From Dictyophora rubrovolvata (lineage: Eukaryota > Basidiomycota > Agaricomycetes > Phallales > Phallaceae): a stretch of 64,000 nt of DNA. This document shows, piece by piece, positions 25,618 through 37,997 of this stretch. Location: NCBI GenBank assembly GCA_029959195.1, contig CP114120.1, positions 2,542,001 through 2,606,000 on the forward strand. Direction: 5' to 3'. Numbering within the stretch: position 1 is the first letter of the stretch; the number at the start of each line of letters is the position of its first letter. The notes under the pieces were generated by a model that ran no database searches, had not been told where the DNA came from, and saw only the letters and a list, made by a program, of their open reading frames with translations. The translations under genes were made by a program, and so were the position numbers.

Positions 25618-26533
25618 ATGTTGTTTCGGGCAATCTCATTTCCTCTCTTCCTCTTCCTCTCCCTACTGTCACAAGGTACGTACCCGTGCACCAGACACCA
25701 GAGCCAGCGCAATATGTTCATCTTGTTCTAACCATTACTTCATGTAGGAATTGCAGTGGAAGGAGTCAGACTCGGATTACGGCCACCACCACCACTACCA
25801 CCACTACCACAACTCCGACCACGATCATCGACCTCCCTCTTCGAATTACATTCACGCCAGGCCGATGCCATGCCCCTTGGTTCTATTCCCCCAGAAGTAC
25901 GTACATTCCCCCATCTAATAAAAAGATGACTCTTCTCATATATTATATATCAAGTGTCAAGCTTCGTGTCAACCTTATCTTGATATATCAAACGCAAGTG
26001 TCCGAACAACCCCTCTCATTCTCTACTTTTTCTAACCCCCCCCCCCCCCCCCCTTTTTTTTCCCACGTTAGACATGCGTCGCTTCGTCATCCTCAGTCAA
26101 CATAACATGCGTATGCAGCGATACAAGCGCAAATGCCCTCCTCCAATGCGTGAACTGCATCGCCAACAGTAGCATCGGTCCAATCTTTGCAGCAGAAGAA
26201 CAACCAAAATTAAACAGCAAGTTTCTTTCTTTCTTTCTTTTTTTAATATCTGCTAATCCCTCTTCTTTTAATTTTTTCGAATATTATATAGATCTATCCG
26301 CCGTTTGTCAAGAACTGGGACATCCTTTTAATGAAACTCTACAGGTAAGAAGAGAAGAGAAAGAAAAAACAATTTTTATACCGTCCGTCCAAAGTAATTA
26401 ATATATATATATATCTGACTAGGTCGCACCCGTTCAATCGAGTTCGGTAGCGCTTACCACTCTTTCGCTTTCCGTATCGCAGTTGATGTCTCTCGTATTC
26501 GTACTCGTCTGTCTCACTGGTATGCGGATATAA
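25618..26533 (+). CDS. Small secreted cysteine-containing protein with GPI-type tail ('Y')
   Basis: The ATG at 25618 starts a signal peptide (LFRAISFPLFLFLSLLSQG). Five exons give about 185 aa: a Pro-rich segment (RPPPPLPPLPQLRPR), a domain with six Cys (TCVASSSS...TCVCSDTSANALLQCVNCIANSS...VCQELG), then a Ser/Thr-rich stretch and a hydrophobic C-terminus (LMSLVFVLVCLTGM) as in GPI-anchored proteins. The stop TAA is 26531-26533. Such proteins sit on the fungal cell surface or wall; the exact role is unknown. The intron before the Cys domain contains a run of about 20 C followed by T, next to the acceptor. A frameshifted copy is at 43640-44076. Confidence 0.8.
26035..26062. repeat. Poly-C/poly-T tract in an intron of Y
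   Basis: About 20 consecutive C followed by about 8 T, just before the CCCACGTTAG acceptor. It may act as the polypyrimidine tract; its length is probably unstable. Confidence 0.85.
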
Positions 26534-26917
26534 AATGAAATGAAAATGGAGAAAAGATGTAATACGAATACGCTCTGTTTCTTTCTATTTTGCAACTATT
26601 TTGTGTATGTGTGTGTGTTTTTTTTTGTTGTTGCCAGTGCTCTGAACATACACCGTCACGTACTACGTATGTATAATTATTTAAAGAGGTACATATAACA
26701 CAACCCCCTTTTTTCAACTGTTGTTTTCTTCCCGTTATTTATTTATAATGTTACACTCTATTTAATCAATGCCATATAGTATAGCTTCACTTCTTCGTGA
26801 CTAAATACGTGACCGCGCGTGATTACCAACACACTTTACATAACCCTCATCCCTCGTTTACGGTTTACGGTTTACGGTTTACCTTTGCATAAAGTTCATC
26901 ATCATCACAAACCAATC
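26534..26917. other. Intergenic region between Y and the X relic
   Basis: AT-rich, with a TG tract near 26605 and three tandem CGGTTTA units near 26858-26881. Part of it resembles the DNA upstream of intact X (59890-59940). Confidence 0.4.
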
Positions 26918-28000
26918 ATAGACACCCGCACCATTTCCAATCCACCAATATTTAATCTCCCTCTTCTTCGGCCTCTCAACGATGGATCATTATTAAATCA
27001 AAGCCTTTTTTTTTCTATTATTACAGGATCTTAAACACCGGTGGTGGGCTGTAGATAGCTCGTTCCGTTAGATGGATCAACGTCGAATTCGATCAGTTTC
27101 GGTTCTAGTGCTAGGACTGATAATAACTCTCGCCGGTGTTTACGCTCATTTTAAACGGTTTAAAGACTAAACTTCGAGGGAATGTGGAGAGAAGATGAGG
27201 AGGAAAGAAGAGTGGTTGCGGAGAGGGTGGTGTTACTAAGAGGGGATAGTGACAAGAATAAAACAGGTCATTATTATTATTACTCTCCTTTGGAATTAAT
27301 ATTGTAGCATCATCGTCTTCAAAGACAGAGACAAAGCGTCTTGAAAAAAACTAATTTCAAGTTTTAATGATAGCGTTTTTCTGAAGACACACTAACCACA
27401 TGCACGTCACTCCAACAAATTCAACGAGTCCAAACTTTCATTCTTTCCCTTCTTCTTGCGATTCACATCTGATTTTTTGGTCAGATGGTGGTGATGGTCC
27501 AACGGAAGTTGAGTTGCAAGTGTATAAACCGCGTCTAATTCAAAATCGAACTCAGGCTCGGGCTCGGATAATTTGAAACAAGGACAAGATTATACCTTAT
27601 ACCAGAAACAGATTCACATTCCAACGTTCCACCCCAGATATATATTTAACCTCCCCCCACCTGCCATAATGCAAAGCCTATTGGCCACGAATCCATCGAA
27701 GCACTACTGCAAAATGAGGCGGCTCTAATAACAGCAACGCTCTCGTGACTCGTTTCCCATATTTCAATCGAAATGTTACGCGCGATGCAAATGAAATCGG
27801 TGGGTTACACTCGTTATGTAATTCCAGATTTCGGCGGATTAATTGATTTATCTCAAAGTTCCATTGTTCTGGTAGTGGTACTGGTGATAAGATGCTGCGA
27901 AAGCAAACGAGACAGCGATTAAATTTTTTATTGTGCTACCATTGGAAACACCGGTTTGACTCGTCAGAAATGATCACGTTGTGTTTAGTAGGTATGTATG
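26918..28000 (+). pseudogene. Near-full-length relic of gene X, arm B
   Basis: The same order as intact X (57542-59889) can be followed: N-terminal DTRTI region (ATG replaced by ATC), the ARSDGS...VPFKR segment with frame breaks, ETETK, NRIS, DTDSH-like, then directly LPPP...IMQ and part of the membrane exons. The acidic middle region is missing at the same point as in the other relics. Multiple stops. Confidence 0.82.
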
Positions 28001-28119
28001 TCCACCTTAGTACTCTTTTTGTGCGCTGGAAAGATTCGAGATAATTTCCCTTTTTTTAGTGTATTTTTTCTTTAGATTAACGAATAAATGACATTCTTTT
28101 CCAAACCGATTTCGTCATG

Positions 28120-28495
28120 ACTGGTGGACATCCGAACCTAGCAAACGCATTATTTAAGTACGTGTGCTTTTTTTTTTTTTCACAATCGTTGCTTACACCT
28201 TTAAATATGGTGCGTTTATTATTTCGAAATTGTTTTTATATGTTTATTGCTTCTACAGACCGCGCCATATCAATACCTTCACTTTTCACCTGAAGAGCGA
28301 CCTTATTATATCCAAACCAAAATGAATGGATGCGCCTGTCGTGCTCTTGAGGGACAGTTTCCAAACTTGGCTAAAAATAATAAAAGCAAGCAAAAATGCA
28401 TTCCTCAAAGCATGGGATGCTTACATTATTGGACGATTCGAATGGATAGCCCGACTGTGTTCGCGACAGGAACCGGCGGTGATGTTATGTAAATA
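28120..28495 (+). pseudogene. Unidentified relic 'Z', arm B
   Basis: Counterpart of 22787-23160. Stops interrupt the frame after the first 20 or so codons and again near the GCACRALEGQFPN-like segment. No family recognised. Confidence 0.35.
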
Positions 28496-29369
28496 AGATT
28501 CATAATTGCAGTGAGTGAAATCATTCCTCCTGCCTGAAACACTAACTAACCTAGTAGGAGTTTCAGAATACCACACAACAGAATCTAAATTTTGTCGTTC
28601 TTGTTTCACCAAAGTTGTCAGACCGCCCCACCGCCAGGCTTGACCTAGACTTTTTATGTGAGTTCCGGTTGTTGATGTCCTTTTTGTGCCTCAGAATCAT
28701 TATTGGGTTGTGGTATTACATAGACGACGGACTCTGTGTTCATCTTTTTGATTTTGCTTTCCAAGCTATTCGTCCAAGTAACGTGCCAATTATGTATCTT
28801 CTTTCACTTGACAGCAACTCCTAACGAAGCCTCGTCCATGTGGCCGACTGGATGTCATCGCGTCGGAAATCAGGTTCCTAAGCTATGAACGAATGAAAAA
28901 AAAATATTTACATGTAAGCGATGAGAATTCTTTAACCGATCATTCCGGATTGAACTGGTTTCCATCCAGTGACGTCTAAGCGCTTAGGTTCTCTTTCGTT
29001 CTTAGGACAATGATAAAATCGACGTATCGTGCACATTGTTGTAATGCATGTTCTGAGGTTACGGGGATATTCAATGCGTGAACTAACCTGATAGGTTACA
29101 ACATGGCTCAGCCAAAATTATAGGGAAAGCGTGAGGGTTGCGCGCATCATGACGCCTATTGGACACTGTCTGACAGACGCGGTGTGAGCTCGGCGCCGTT
29201 TTATTGATATGAGATTCAGCCTCAGAGTATATCTCCCAACCATCTATTCTTCCCAGGTCTTAATCATGCTTTCCGTGTAAGTAATGCTGCTGAGCCTGAG
29301 TACAGTGGCCCAACGGTGTGTTGATTGTGGTTGTTTTGCCCATTTCGTATAGGAATGGCATAAAAATCT
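28496..29369. promoter_or_regulatory. Upstream region of NLR copy B
   Basis: Non-coding, alignable with 21839-22700 in inverted orientation. No distinct regulatory motif was recognised. Confidence 0.45.
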
Positions 29370-32300
29370 ATGGTAATTCAAGGTCGTTTCATTAAAAAAT
29401 TTCACACATCTCGAATCCTCTATCAAGATCTCTGTTTGGTTAATCCTCCTCCGTCCTCGTGGAAAAGCGATCCTAAATTTCAAATCACGATCAAGTATGG
29501 AAATGAAACGAAATCAAGCACCAAAGGCAAAGTTAAAAGAGGGGATGCAGAAGGCGACTGCGTCGTCTGGAACGAGTCTTTCACTTTGTGGGTCTGAGAT
29601 ATTTATCGTAGTCTCTTTCATGGGCATCTCACATTTCAATTCAGCCCTGGCGATATTATCGACGACTCTCAGGTTACTTTTATCGCCATCCGACGACGGG
29701 CTCAACTTATCTCGAAAACAATTGGTTCTTCCAAACAACTAGTTACCGATCTACTCAAGATACAAAATGATTCTGGTTGGTCAAGTTTTCATTTTGAGAC
29801 GTCATTAAAAAATCATAACATTTAAGGATCATGTAAATTGGATATCGCCGGAAAATGCTATTTGACATTCAACATTGAAAAATCATCCGACATAGTTCAG
29901 GATGTGGTGGGCGAGGCATCAGAGGCGTCAACGCATCTTCCAAACCTGGAGGTTCCAGCTGAAGCCGCCAATTTTATCATCTCTGCAATCCAATTCTATG
30001 ATGATCAAGAGAAAACCTGGTCGTCATTTCTCCTCCAGTTTCAAGTGTTCATGAAAGTAATCGATGATGTTTCTGAGGTATGTCTGTGAGGAACGTAATT
30101 TTGCCCCCCTTCTTGTTAAAGAGTTTCTCAGATAAGTCCATACGTAAAGATAGCGTGGAGTATTCTGTCTGTTATTCCGAAGGTAAAAAGAACACACGCC
30201 TTTATTGAACTCGATACAAATAAAAGTTGTTATTCTTGCAGATTATTATAACGCAGAGTAATCGTAACGATAAGGTCGAGCAGTTATGTGAAAAGATGAA
30301 AGACATTTACGATTATGTTACGGATGCGAAGCGATTACCCGAACTTACTACGACTCAGCTCAAGACGCTCTCTGTGCTGGTCCAGCAAACCATTGAATGC
30401 GCGTATTTTATAAGAGCGTACAGCGCCGAGAATACAGGTTGTGATTTTCTTGACTCATGTGATTGGGCGATCGTGTGACTGATTTACAAGCTCTAGTTAA
30501 ACGTGTGGTCAAAGGAGCCAGTATGGACGACAAGATACAAAAATTCAACGACAAGTTCGATCACCTCAAGCAAGTTATGACAGATTCCGTCAATCTCGAA
30601 ACGAGTATTGTAACGCTTCGTGTCTCTGAAGGAATTAGTGAACTAAGTATGTTTATCCCCGTTACTTTTTTATTCTTTGGTCATTTATGTTATCATTGGA
30701 CAAGATGATTTAACCCTGCTTGGAGAAATGCCTTATGATTCCGACGCTGGGTTCATCCCCAAGAAACGATGCTTCCCGGGGACTCGTCGAACATTGATCA
30801 ATGAAATACTGGAATGGGTCAACAGCGAGACGTCGCCACAGATCCTTGTTCTCAGCGGACAGGCGGGTGCAGGAAAGTCGGCGGTTGCGCATACCATCGC
30901 TGGACTTTTTCGAGAACAAAAACGACTCGGGTCTATATTCTGCTTCAACAGGAGTTACAAGGACCGACGAAATTATCTTTTCAGTACTATGGCTCGTGAT
31001 TTAGCTGATGGGGATGCCATGTGGCGGAAGGAGCTGGTGAAAGCCATTGAAAATGCTGCAGATAGGAAGTCAAAGGATCCTCAAATACAATTTGAGGAAC
31101 TTATTCTCAAGCCTTCACAGAATGTAACAACCATCGGATCGATAGTTACCGTTGTAGACGCGTTGAACGAGAGTGGAGATCGTGGAGAACGCAAAGAAAT
31201 TTTGGAACTACTTTTCGACAGATGCTCGGAGCTTCCGAAGAATTATCGTTTCATCGTTACCTCTCGTCCAGAACAAGATATCGAGTTTCATTGCCAAGAT
31301 ACCGGGGTTCTATGTATACGGATGGGGGACATTAATTCGGAAGAGACACATTCCGATATTCGGACCTATGTTTCACGCTTTCTTGCTCCGATATCGTCGA
31401 TCCTAGTGAAGATAGATGGAGATTGGTGCGAGATACTAGCCAAGCGCGCCGAGGGTCTTTTTCAGTGGGCACGCACAGCCTGTGAATTCATCGATCCCAC
31501 CCTCAAACGTTCGCAGCTCATAGAGAAAAAGTGGAAGACTTGCATTTCAGACTCGTCATCATCATTATACGGGTTATACCACCAAATCATCTCCGGCCAG
31601 TCGGAATCTAAAGACAATGACTTTATAGAAGACTTTAAGACAGTCGTCGGTGCGATTATAATGGCGCGGAAACCATTTTCGATAAATGCGTTACAAAATA
31701 TCTTTCCAAATATCGGAGATATCGGGTCAATACTCAGTCCCTTCGGTTCTCTCTTTGCTGGCATTCATGATTCATCCACTCCCGTGCGACCTCTCCACAC
31801 CTCCTTATTTGATTTCTTCACTGCTGCTACAGAAAACCATTCATACTATGTGGACACATTGGATCATAGTATCATGACCGTATCCTGTCTGAGGTTGATG
31901 AATAGAATGCTCTGCTTCAATATATGCCAACTCGAGACGTCACACCGGCTCAATGAAGATGTGCCCCAGTTTGATTCGCGTGTAAGGGAAGCCGTTCCTT
32001 GGCACTTGGACTATTCATGTCGTTTCTGGTATTTCCATCTTCGATACTCGCATCGTGGAGAGGAGCTTATTCGAGAAATCCGATATTTGATGGATCATAA
32101 TTTACTCTTCTGGTTTGAAGTGCTCAGTCTGTTAGGTAGAGTTGATCAAGGTTGCGTGGCAATGCAAATACTGAAAAACTGGTGCACTGTCAGTTATTCC
32201 CCGCTCTTATTTTGAGTATAATGGTTAACTATGTTTTAGGACGTGGACAAGGACTTGGCCGCGGATGCAAAGGATGCATGCGATTTTGGATACGATTTTG

Positions 32301-34791
32301 AAGAAGTGATGACGGATAGCACACCACATCTCTATCTCTCTGCCCTTCCTTTTACTCCTCCCAATTCGTTTATTTCCAAAACATACCTTGCAGCGTATCC
32401 TGGACTTTTCACATTTGACATTGACCCGGAAGTCCACTCTCCTCCCAAAATTGGTACTACGCGGAGACACACCAACGGGTATCCCAACTCGCTCGCCTTT
32501 AATCCGAGAGGCAAATATATCGCAACCGGTTCCGATTGCCGTGAATTTTGGATGTGGGATTATACAACAGGGGAGCTGGTTCATGCTTATAACAACAGCA
32601 GTGGTTCTGATGCACCGATCTATGATATTGTGTTTTCGTCTGACGGAGAATTGGTTTATTGCTGCTTCGCAAACGGAGATATCCTGGTATTGAATACCAG
32701 GACAAATGAGACGTATACCGAGTCATACGGCGCGGCGTCGTCAATGATGGGTGAACGGCAGTGCCACTCGTGCACTATCTCTTCAGACGGGTGCTTTGTA
32801 GCCTTGTGCATGGAAAATGAGGCATTCTTATATCGCAGAAATAGGTCAATTATTAAACAATTCTACAGTAAACCGTCCACCGCCTGGATTCATAGTCCTA
32901 GATTCTCACCCAATGGGGAGTTCTTTGCCTTTGGGATGAACGACCAGGTGTACGTATGGAATATTACGAAACAAACACCGGATATAGTACTCAATCTCAA
33001 GGCGCAGGTTGATGGTCCAGTGGCGCTCAGTGACACCTACGCTGCCTTTGTAGGAGATTCTGGCTCCTCCCGCCGCTTAGAAATCTGGGATGTGCGGACA
33101 AGCACAAAGGTTACCGAGATCCGACATGAGCCCACTGAAGTCGATTGGATAGTATTTTCCCCTGAAAACCAATATATACTTTCCTCGTCCTGGGACATGT
33201 ACTTCATTTGGAACGTGTCGACAGGAGAATTAATCAATAGATCCACTATGGACCATGCCATTTATTGTCTGGCATTTTCCCATGACTCCAAATCAATTGC
33301 GTTGGGTACATGGGATGGTTCAATAAACGTTCGACAATGGGATACATCCATCCAGCCGGGATCGCATGCCGTGGACGATGGTATTGTGTTGGAAATCAGG
33401 CTGAGGGATATATATCTTATCCTTGTGTATCAGGTTTTGTCGCAGAATTACCTTCAAATTTTGGACATCACGACACCGAATACTGTTCTTTTCGAAGCCG
33501 AGCTAATACACTGGGGACTGATCACAGTTTGTCCTCACCAGGAACTGGAACCTGACTCGGACGTACACGTAGCATACGTTACCGGTCGTGGACTCTGTCT
33601 CTGGGACAAAACAACGAAATGCGAGATCACCGTAGATGAATCCGCCCATTCAGTTACCGCACTCGCCTCTTCCAATAAATACCTTGTTTCCGCAGATACC
33701 GATGACAGTCGCAATGAAGGGATCATTAAAATATGGGACATATACACCTGCGACTTAGTTGGTGGTCCATACACAATTTCAGGTCGGGTGGAGAAACTTT
33801 GTGTTTCTGCAACTAGTATCAACTTCATCGCTGCTTACTACGTCGGTAATCGAATGATTCAAATCGAGGTTCGACAATGCGAAGGAGGTCGCATAATAGG
33901 TGGCCCCTTTAAATCAAATTCATCATACCTATACACAATGGTTGCTTTCTCACCCGATGAGACACGTATTATATGTATTCAAAACAAAAGTGCCGAGATT
34001 GTAGATGTATTAACAGGGAAAGGGGAGAAGTGGGTGCTACGTAAAGTGTCGTCACTCTCCCCAAACGGGAAATATCTTGCAGGAATAGATGATGATCACG
34101 ACAGAGTGGGGCTACTGAACACGGATACCGGAATGTCATTAAACATTCCATCGTCTTTAGTCACTTATGGGCTAGGATTTTCCAACGATTCAAAACAAAT
34201 CATCATAATTTCTGGTGTAGATGATTCAGGAACTGCATGGGACTCAGAGGTTTCTGTCTGGGATATCCAATCCGGACAAATGATCTTCAAGCTATTATTC
34301 GGGTTTCAAGACAATATATTTCGCTTAAATTTGAGTAGTGGATGCCTTACGATCGTCGCCGATGATTCCGTCGCAGTCTGGGACATAAATGCATATGAGA
34401 TGATATCTACTTTGTACGACACTCATTGCAATGACCCACAACTCATTGGTAGTCCCAACGGCGGATGGTGGGTACTATGCTTTCACTTATGTTCCATCTG
34501 GTTCGCTTACAAGTCGTGATCAGGTCAACCAGCAGGACCGAGGTGTTGGATTATGCACTGACGACTTGGAAAAAAGCGTCGATTCCAGCCTTCGCTAAAC
34601 CCGATATAGATTATGGTTGGGTTCGGGGTTTAAAAGATGAACTTCTACTTTGGATTCCACAAAAGAGGAGAATGGGTTTTTGGTCTCCGTGTGCGGTGCA
34701 TGTGCCGTATCGAAATATTACAAAACTCAACTTCAACAACTTCGTACATGGTACCAGGTGGACGGAATGTAGAAATGAAATTAGTATGTGA
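29370..34791 (+). pseudogene. C2-NACHT-WD40 NLR copy B, frameshifted
   Basis: Same exon layout as copy A: C2 domain from the ATG at 29370 (WNESF kept), helical linker, NACHT (Walker A GQAGAGKSAVAHTI near 30860), about 750 aa of WD40 repeats and the same tail, ending at TGA 34789-34791. In the fourth exon two extra bases give IVTGA-type DNA with an in-frame TGA at 30476-30478; the NACHT frame resumes only after it. In Walker B the DALDE of copy A reads DALNE (Asn codon 31166-31168). The remaining 1,250 or so codons are open, which suggests recent loss or an alternative use (a truncated C2-linker product). It is divergent from copy A, with 7.5 kb between the starts. Confidence 0.88.
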
Positions 34792-34959
34792 TGCAAGTTC
34801 AGGTTTTGCATTTAAAAAGACTCGATGGAGAGCCAAATTTTGCATAGCAACATATGTATTGACAGCGGTTACAACTATGGATATTGTCATTCCGAGCGCA
34901 CCAGAGTCAACGTACGCATGAAAAAAAATGGCGTCTGATATGCGTCCGAATCTTCAGTG

Positions 34960-35350
34960 TATCAACGCTACCCTGGTCCGTGCACGCCCCTCTATTTCCC
35001 CATATAAACCATCTCCGCTCAATCCCCCATCTTTTCCTCAGAACATACTCAGCTAGGATCTATTCTATAGAAACTAACTCGAGTCTCGCATGTTTAAACG
35101 TGCCACATCCTTCTAATCCATTCGATGACATTGCGTACTCCTCCGTCACACTGAGAATGCGCCGTTTATTGAGGCTCGAGGACGTCGGCTTCTAGTGTTA
35201 CTCTTCTTCTCTTGTAAAAGGGTTTGACTAGTTAACCAACGGTTGGAGTATGAGTCTGATGGATCTTTGTAAACACATACCTACTAGCAAATACATATTA
35301 TATTGACTTTCAGTGTTTGACACACGCTTATACCTCTTTCCTTCCCCACC
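34960..35350. repeat. Duplicated block (copy 3, inverted)
   Basis: Inverted relative to 24520-24890. It contains the equivalent of the empty transposon site near 35214 (TTGTAAAAGGG), slightly altered. It leads directly to a dCMP deaminase start fragment. Confidence 0.85.
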
Positions 35351-35480
35351 ATGTTCATCGCAATCGTGGGCACACAATTCGTAGGCAAATCATCTATTCA
35401 ACAATTCCTTATCGAAAGACACAACTTTGAAGCAGTAGGACTAGAGGTTGAACCCAGACACCCATTGATCAAAGCCTAGG
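35351..35480 (+). pseudogene. dCMP deaminase N-terminal fragment (copy 3)
   Basis: The ATG at 35351 reads MFIAIVGTQFVGKSSIQQF, the best-preserved start of the three copies, but it stops after about 43 codons at an AAAGCCTAG junction where gene X sequence begins. Confidence 0.88.
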
Positions 35481-35815
35481 CGACGAATCCATCGAAGCAC
35501 TACTGCAAAATGAGGCGGCTCTAATAACAGCAACGCTCTCGTGGCTAGTTTCCCATCTTTCAATGGAAATGTTACGCGCGATGCAAATGAAATCGGTGGG
35601 TTATACTCATTATGTAATTCCAGATTTCGGATTTCGGATTATCAAGTTCCATTGGTTGGATGCATCACCGGGGGTTTATACCGTGGTCTCAGTGGAATAG
35701 CAGAAGAGCGTTTGATAAAGGTAAATGCACCGCGCGTTGCTATACATAATTATTCGACTACCAGTGGTTACTCCCCATCGCCATTGCACTTATACCCGTA
35801 ACGCGGATTCACACC
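35481..35815 (+). pseudogene. Fragment of gene X membrane exons
   Basis: Begins in the ESIEALLQNEAAL-type segment and covers the SWLVSH, GGF...WNS and LLPIALIP-like parts with frame breaks. It is joined by a sharp junction to the deaminase fragment upstream. Confidence 0.75.
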
Positions 35816-36396
35816 GAGAACCTGAGTTGCAATGATGGTGTGTTGCGCGCGAAAACGCCATACAAGGAGAAACCATAGAAATTGACGCTTCGGGCTTAGT
35901 ACTACCCGAGCCAGAATAACCAATACTCGCACAGCCCGTCCCTCTTATATGCGCTGACATTGTGTTCCCTAAGACAATTATAAAGGCCGTGTCATGTTTT
36001 TTTTCTTGGTTTCACATTCCATTTTCATGTTTTCTCCCTATTTTACATTTTAATCACTCGGCGAAACCCTTTTCCTTTCTCTTAAATTCCAATCCCCAGA
36101 CCATGTATTCATTTTTCCACATGGTTTTACCTCGTTTTGTTCACATTTAGATCACAAGTGTTCCGTTTTTCACTCGGACACTGAGTTACTCATGTATATA
36201 AAATCCGCAGTTTTAAGACCAAAAATATCATCGAATTCCTCAGTTTTGTATCACAGCTTTTCCCTCAGTCTGAATTCGAGCAAATAAGCTTTATTTTTTT
36301 CTCTACATTTACAATTCCTATCCTACACTATTTTCCTTGACTCACACTCATCCTTTGGTTCCCTTTCCTTCCTGTTCGCTCCTGTTGCGCACATAT

Positions 36397-36610
36397 CAGG
36401 TGGTGATGATGATGGTGGTGGTGGTGGTTATTTACATGTGGAAGATGTAATATCATTACAACAGCAGACGTCTCAGCCTCCACCGCCACCGCCACCACTC
36501 AAGGATGTCACTTGGGGGTGTTTGAGACGGTGGTTGAATTTCGTCGTGCTATAGTATTAGAAACAGCAGTGGCGAATCGTCAGAAATGATCATGTTGGAT
36601 TATTAACATT
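36397..36610 (+). pseudogene. 3'-end fragment of gene X
   Basis: Gln/Pro-rich coding DNA (LQQQTSQPPPPPPP-like) followed by the conserved terminal segment and AATCGTCAGAAATGA end, matching the last exon of X (57740-57542). Frame broken. Confidence 0.75.
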
Positions 36611-37204
36611 GTATGTAGGGCCACCCTACTTTTTTCATGCGTTGGAAACATTCGAGATAATGTCCCTTTTTTTTAGTGTATTTTTTGATTTCAGATTAAC
36701 AAATAAACGACATTCTCTTCTAATCGTTTCCATGCTTGATAAATATTTTGTCATCATCCCCATCTTTGAACTGAAAAGATGACATGTGGATTTACATTCC
36801 CCTCCCTCGATATTGTGATCAAAGTAGGTTTCTTACTATACTTATCAGCTTGTGGCCTGATGTATTTTCGAGATTAGTGGTTTATGTCTACATATATGAG
36901 TGACTGTAGTATCGTCTTCTCGAAATTGATAAGAAGCTTCCCACTATACATTTAGTTGAATGCCGCGCGATGACAAACTCGCGCAATCTGGTTAGTCTCT
37001 TCATTACTCCCTCATTCAATCTGGGACAACTGATCAATTGGCAAATACATATAATTAATCCTCGCGTAGATTGATGTTTGAATTTAGAGGATGGGCTCAT
37101 TCATTTCCATAATTTGGCGGTGAATTGTGGAACGAAAATTGTGGAAACTGTTTTACTTTATCATGGGAAAATCTTCATTTTGTTTCGTCTTTGTCTCATT
37201 GCTA
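36611..37204. other. Copy of the DNA between gene X and PEBP
   Basis: Resembles 56940-57540 and 41740-42300. No gene of its own; the DNA downstream of X is conserved at three places in the window. Confidence 0.6.
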
Positions 37205-37285
37205 ACCCATTTCTCTTGTTTTCTGGCAGTTTAGACTTGGTCCGGTCCTCGACTGCTCTTGCTGCCGCGGGGGAATCATGATAAT
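37205..37285 (+). pseudogene. 3' scrap of a PEBP gene (palindrome, left arm)
   Basis: Carries the equivalent of the last codons of the intact PEBP gene (FKLGPVL...DLAAAGES at 55850-55920), here as LDLVRSSTALAAAGES on the + strand. Nothing of the PEBP core is left. Confidence 0.75.
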
Positions 37286-37450
37286 CATCGTATCCTGCCC
37301 CACGAATTACCCGTCTGGTTCTTGATCTCCCGTGTACGTATATTTCAAACAAACATGTATTGTCAAGAGAAAAAAAAAAACCGATTTCCAGTTTACTCCA
37401 AGAAGAATTCACAGGTTTAGCATTATAATTCCACCACCTTTAATTGTTGA

Positions 37451-37997
37451 TCAAGCTACAGCCGTAATCTGCCAGGTGGCAGCCGTACCATTTGCGAGTA
37501 TCACCGTCTAGATAACATTTTCAGTTCGGAATTTGATCAATTACTACCATGGAGACTATTACATTTAGACTGTTATTCGGAACCCACACGATGGCATTTG
37601 GTTGTGCTGGGTCAGTTTGTATCCTGAGTTTTAAACAATGAATATTAAAATATCGGAATAGATAACTGATCTTGGAATTGTTGATGAACCAAGCGAAAGG
37701 ACTGAATCCGTATGTGAATCCCCCAGTGGTGCCTTGAGGGAGGAGGTACAATCCAGTGTATGCATTCTGGATAATGTAGGCATCGGCTCTCCTGTCAGTA
37801 ATAGGACAGATGCTCCACTATGAAACCATCAATGACCTGTAATTGGCATGATCATCCATGCGACTGACCTTCTGTTGTGCCGTCGTCCCTGTCCCAAGAG
37901 CGACAAGACTAAGGCCTACGGATTTTGGTCCGAGAGTGGCAGCTATGAGACTGCTGCGATTGTCGTAGGAGATGGTGTAGATACCGTTGAGAGACAT
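37451..37997 (-). pseudogene. Beta-trefoil inhibitor-like protein, splice-donor-less copy (P1)
   Basis: The ATG at 37997 starts MSLNGIYTISYDNRSS; the order of segments is as in P3 (40943-41497): GLSLVALGTGTTAQQK, WSICPITDRRADAYIIQNAY, LLPQGTTGGFTYG, WQITAVA. The second intron has lost its donor: TCCAAG is followed directly by ATCAG (37668-37674), whereas P3 and P2 have GTATG there. Without it the frame cannot be joined as in P3. Family: small beta-trefoil proteins of the cospin (I66) type that inhibit serine proteases in mushrooms, or ricin-B-like lectins. Confidence 0.7.

Larger units (their letters stand above)
27390..36397 (+). repeat. Arm B of the large inverted duplication
   Basis: Inverted counterpart of 15650-24370. 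It differs by several small indels and by about 1 kb of unrelated gene fragments between 34870 and 35820, which replaces 16210-16390 of arm A. The outer end is at about 36397, where the sequence switches to a 3'-end copy of gene X. Confidence 0.92.

Noticed and set aside
26858-26881. Three CGGTTTA units as a telomere-like repeat
   Set aside because: Only three units, not the TTAGGG type expected in basidiomycetes, and inside an ordinary intergenic stretch.
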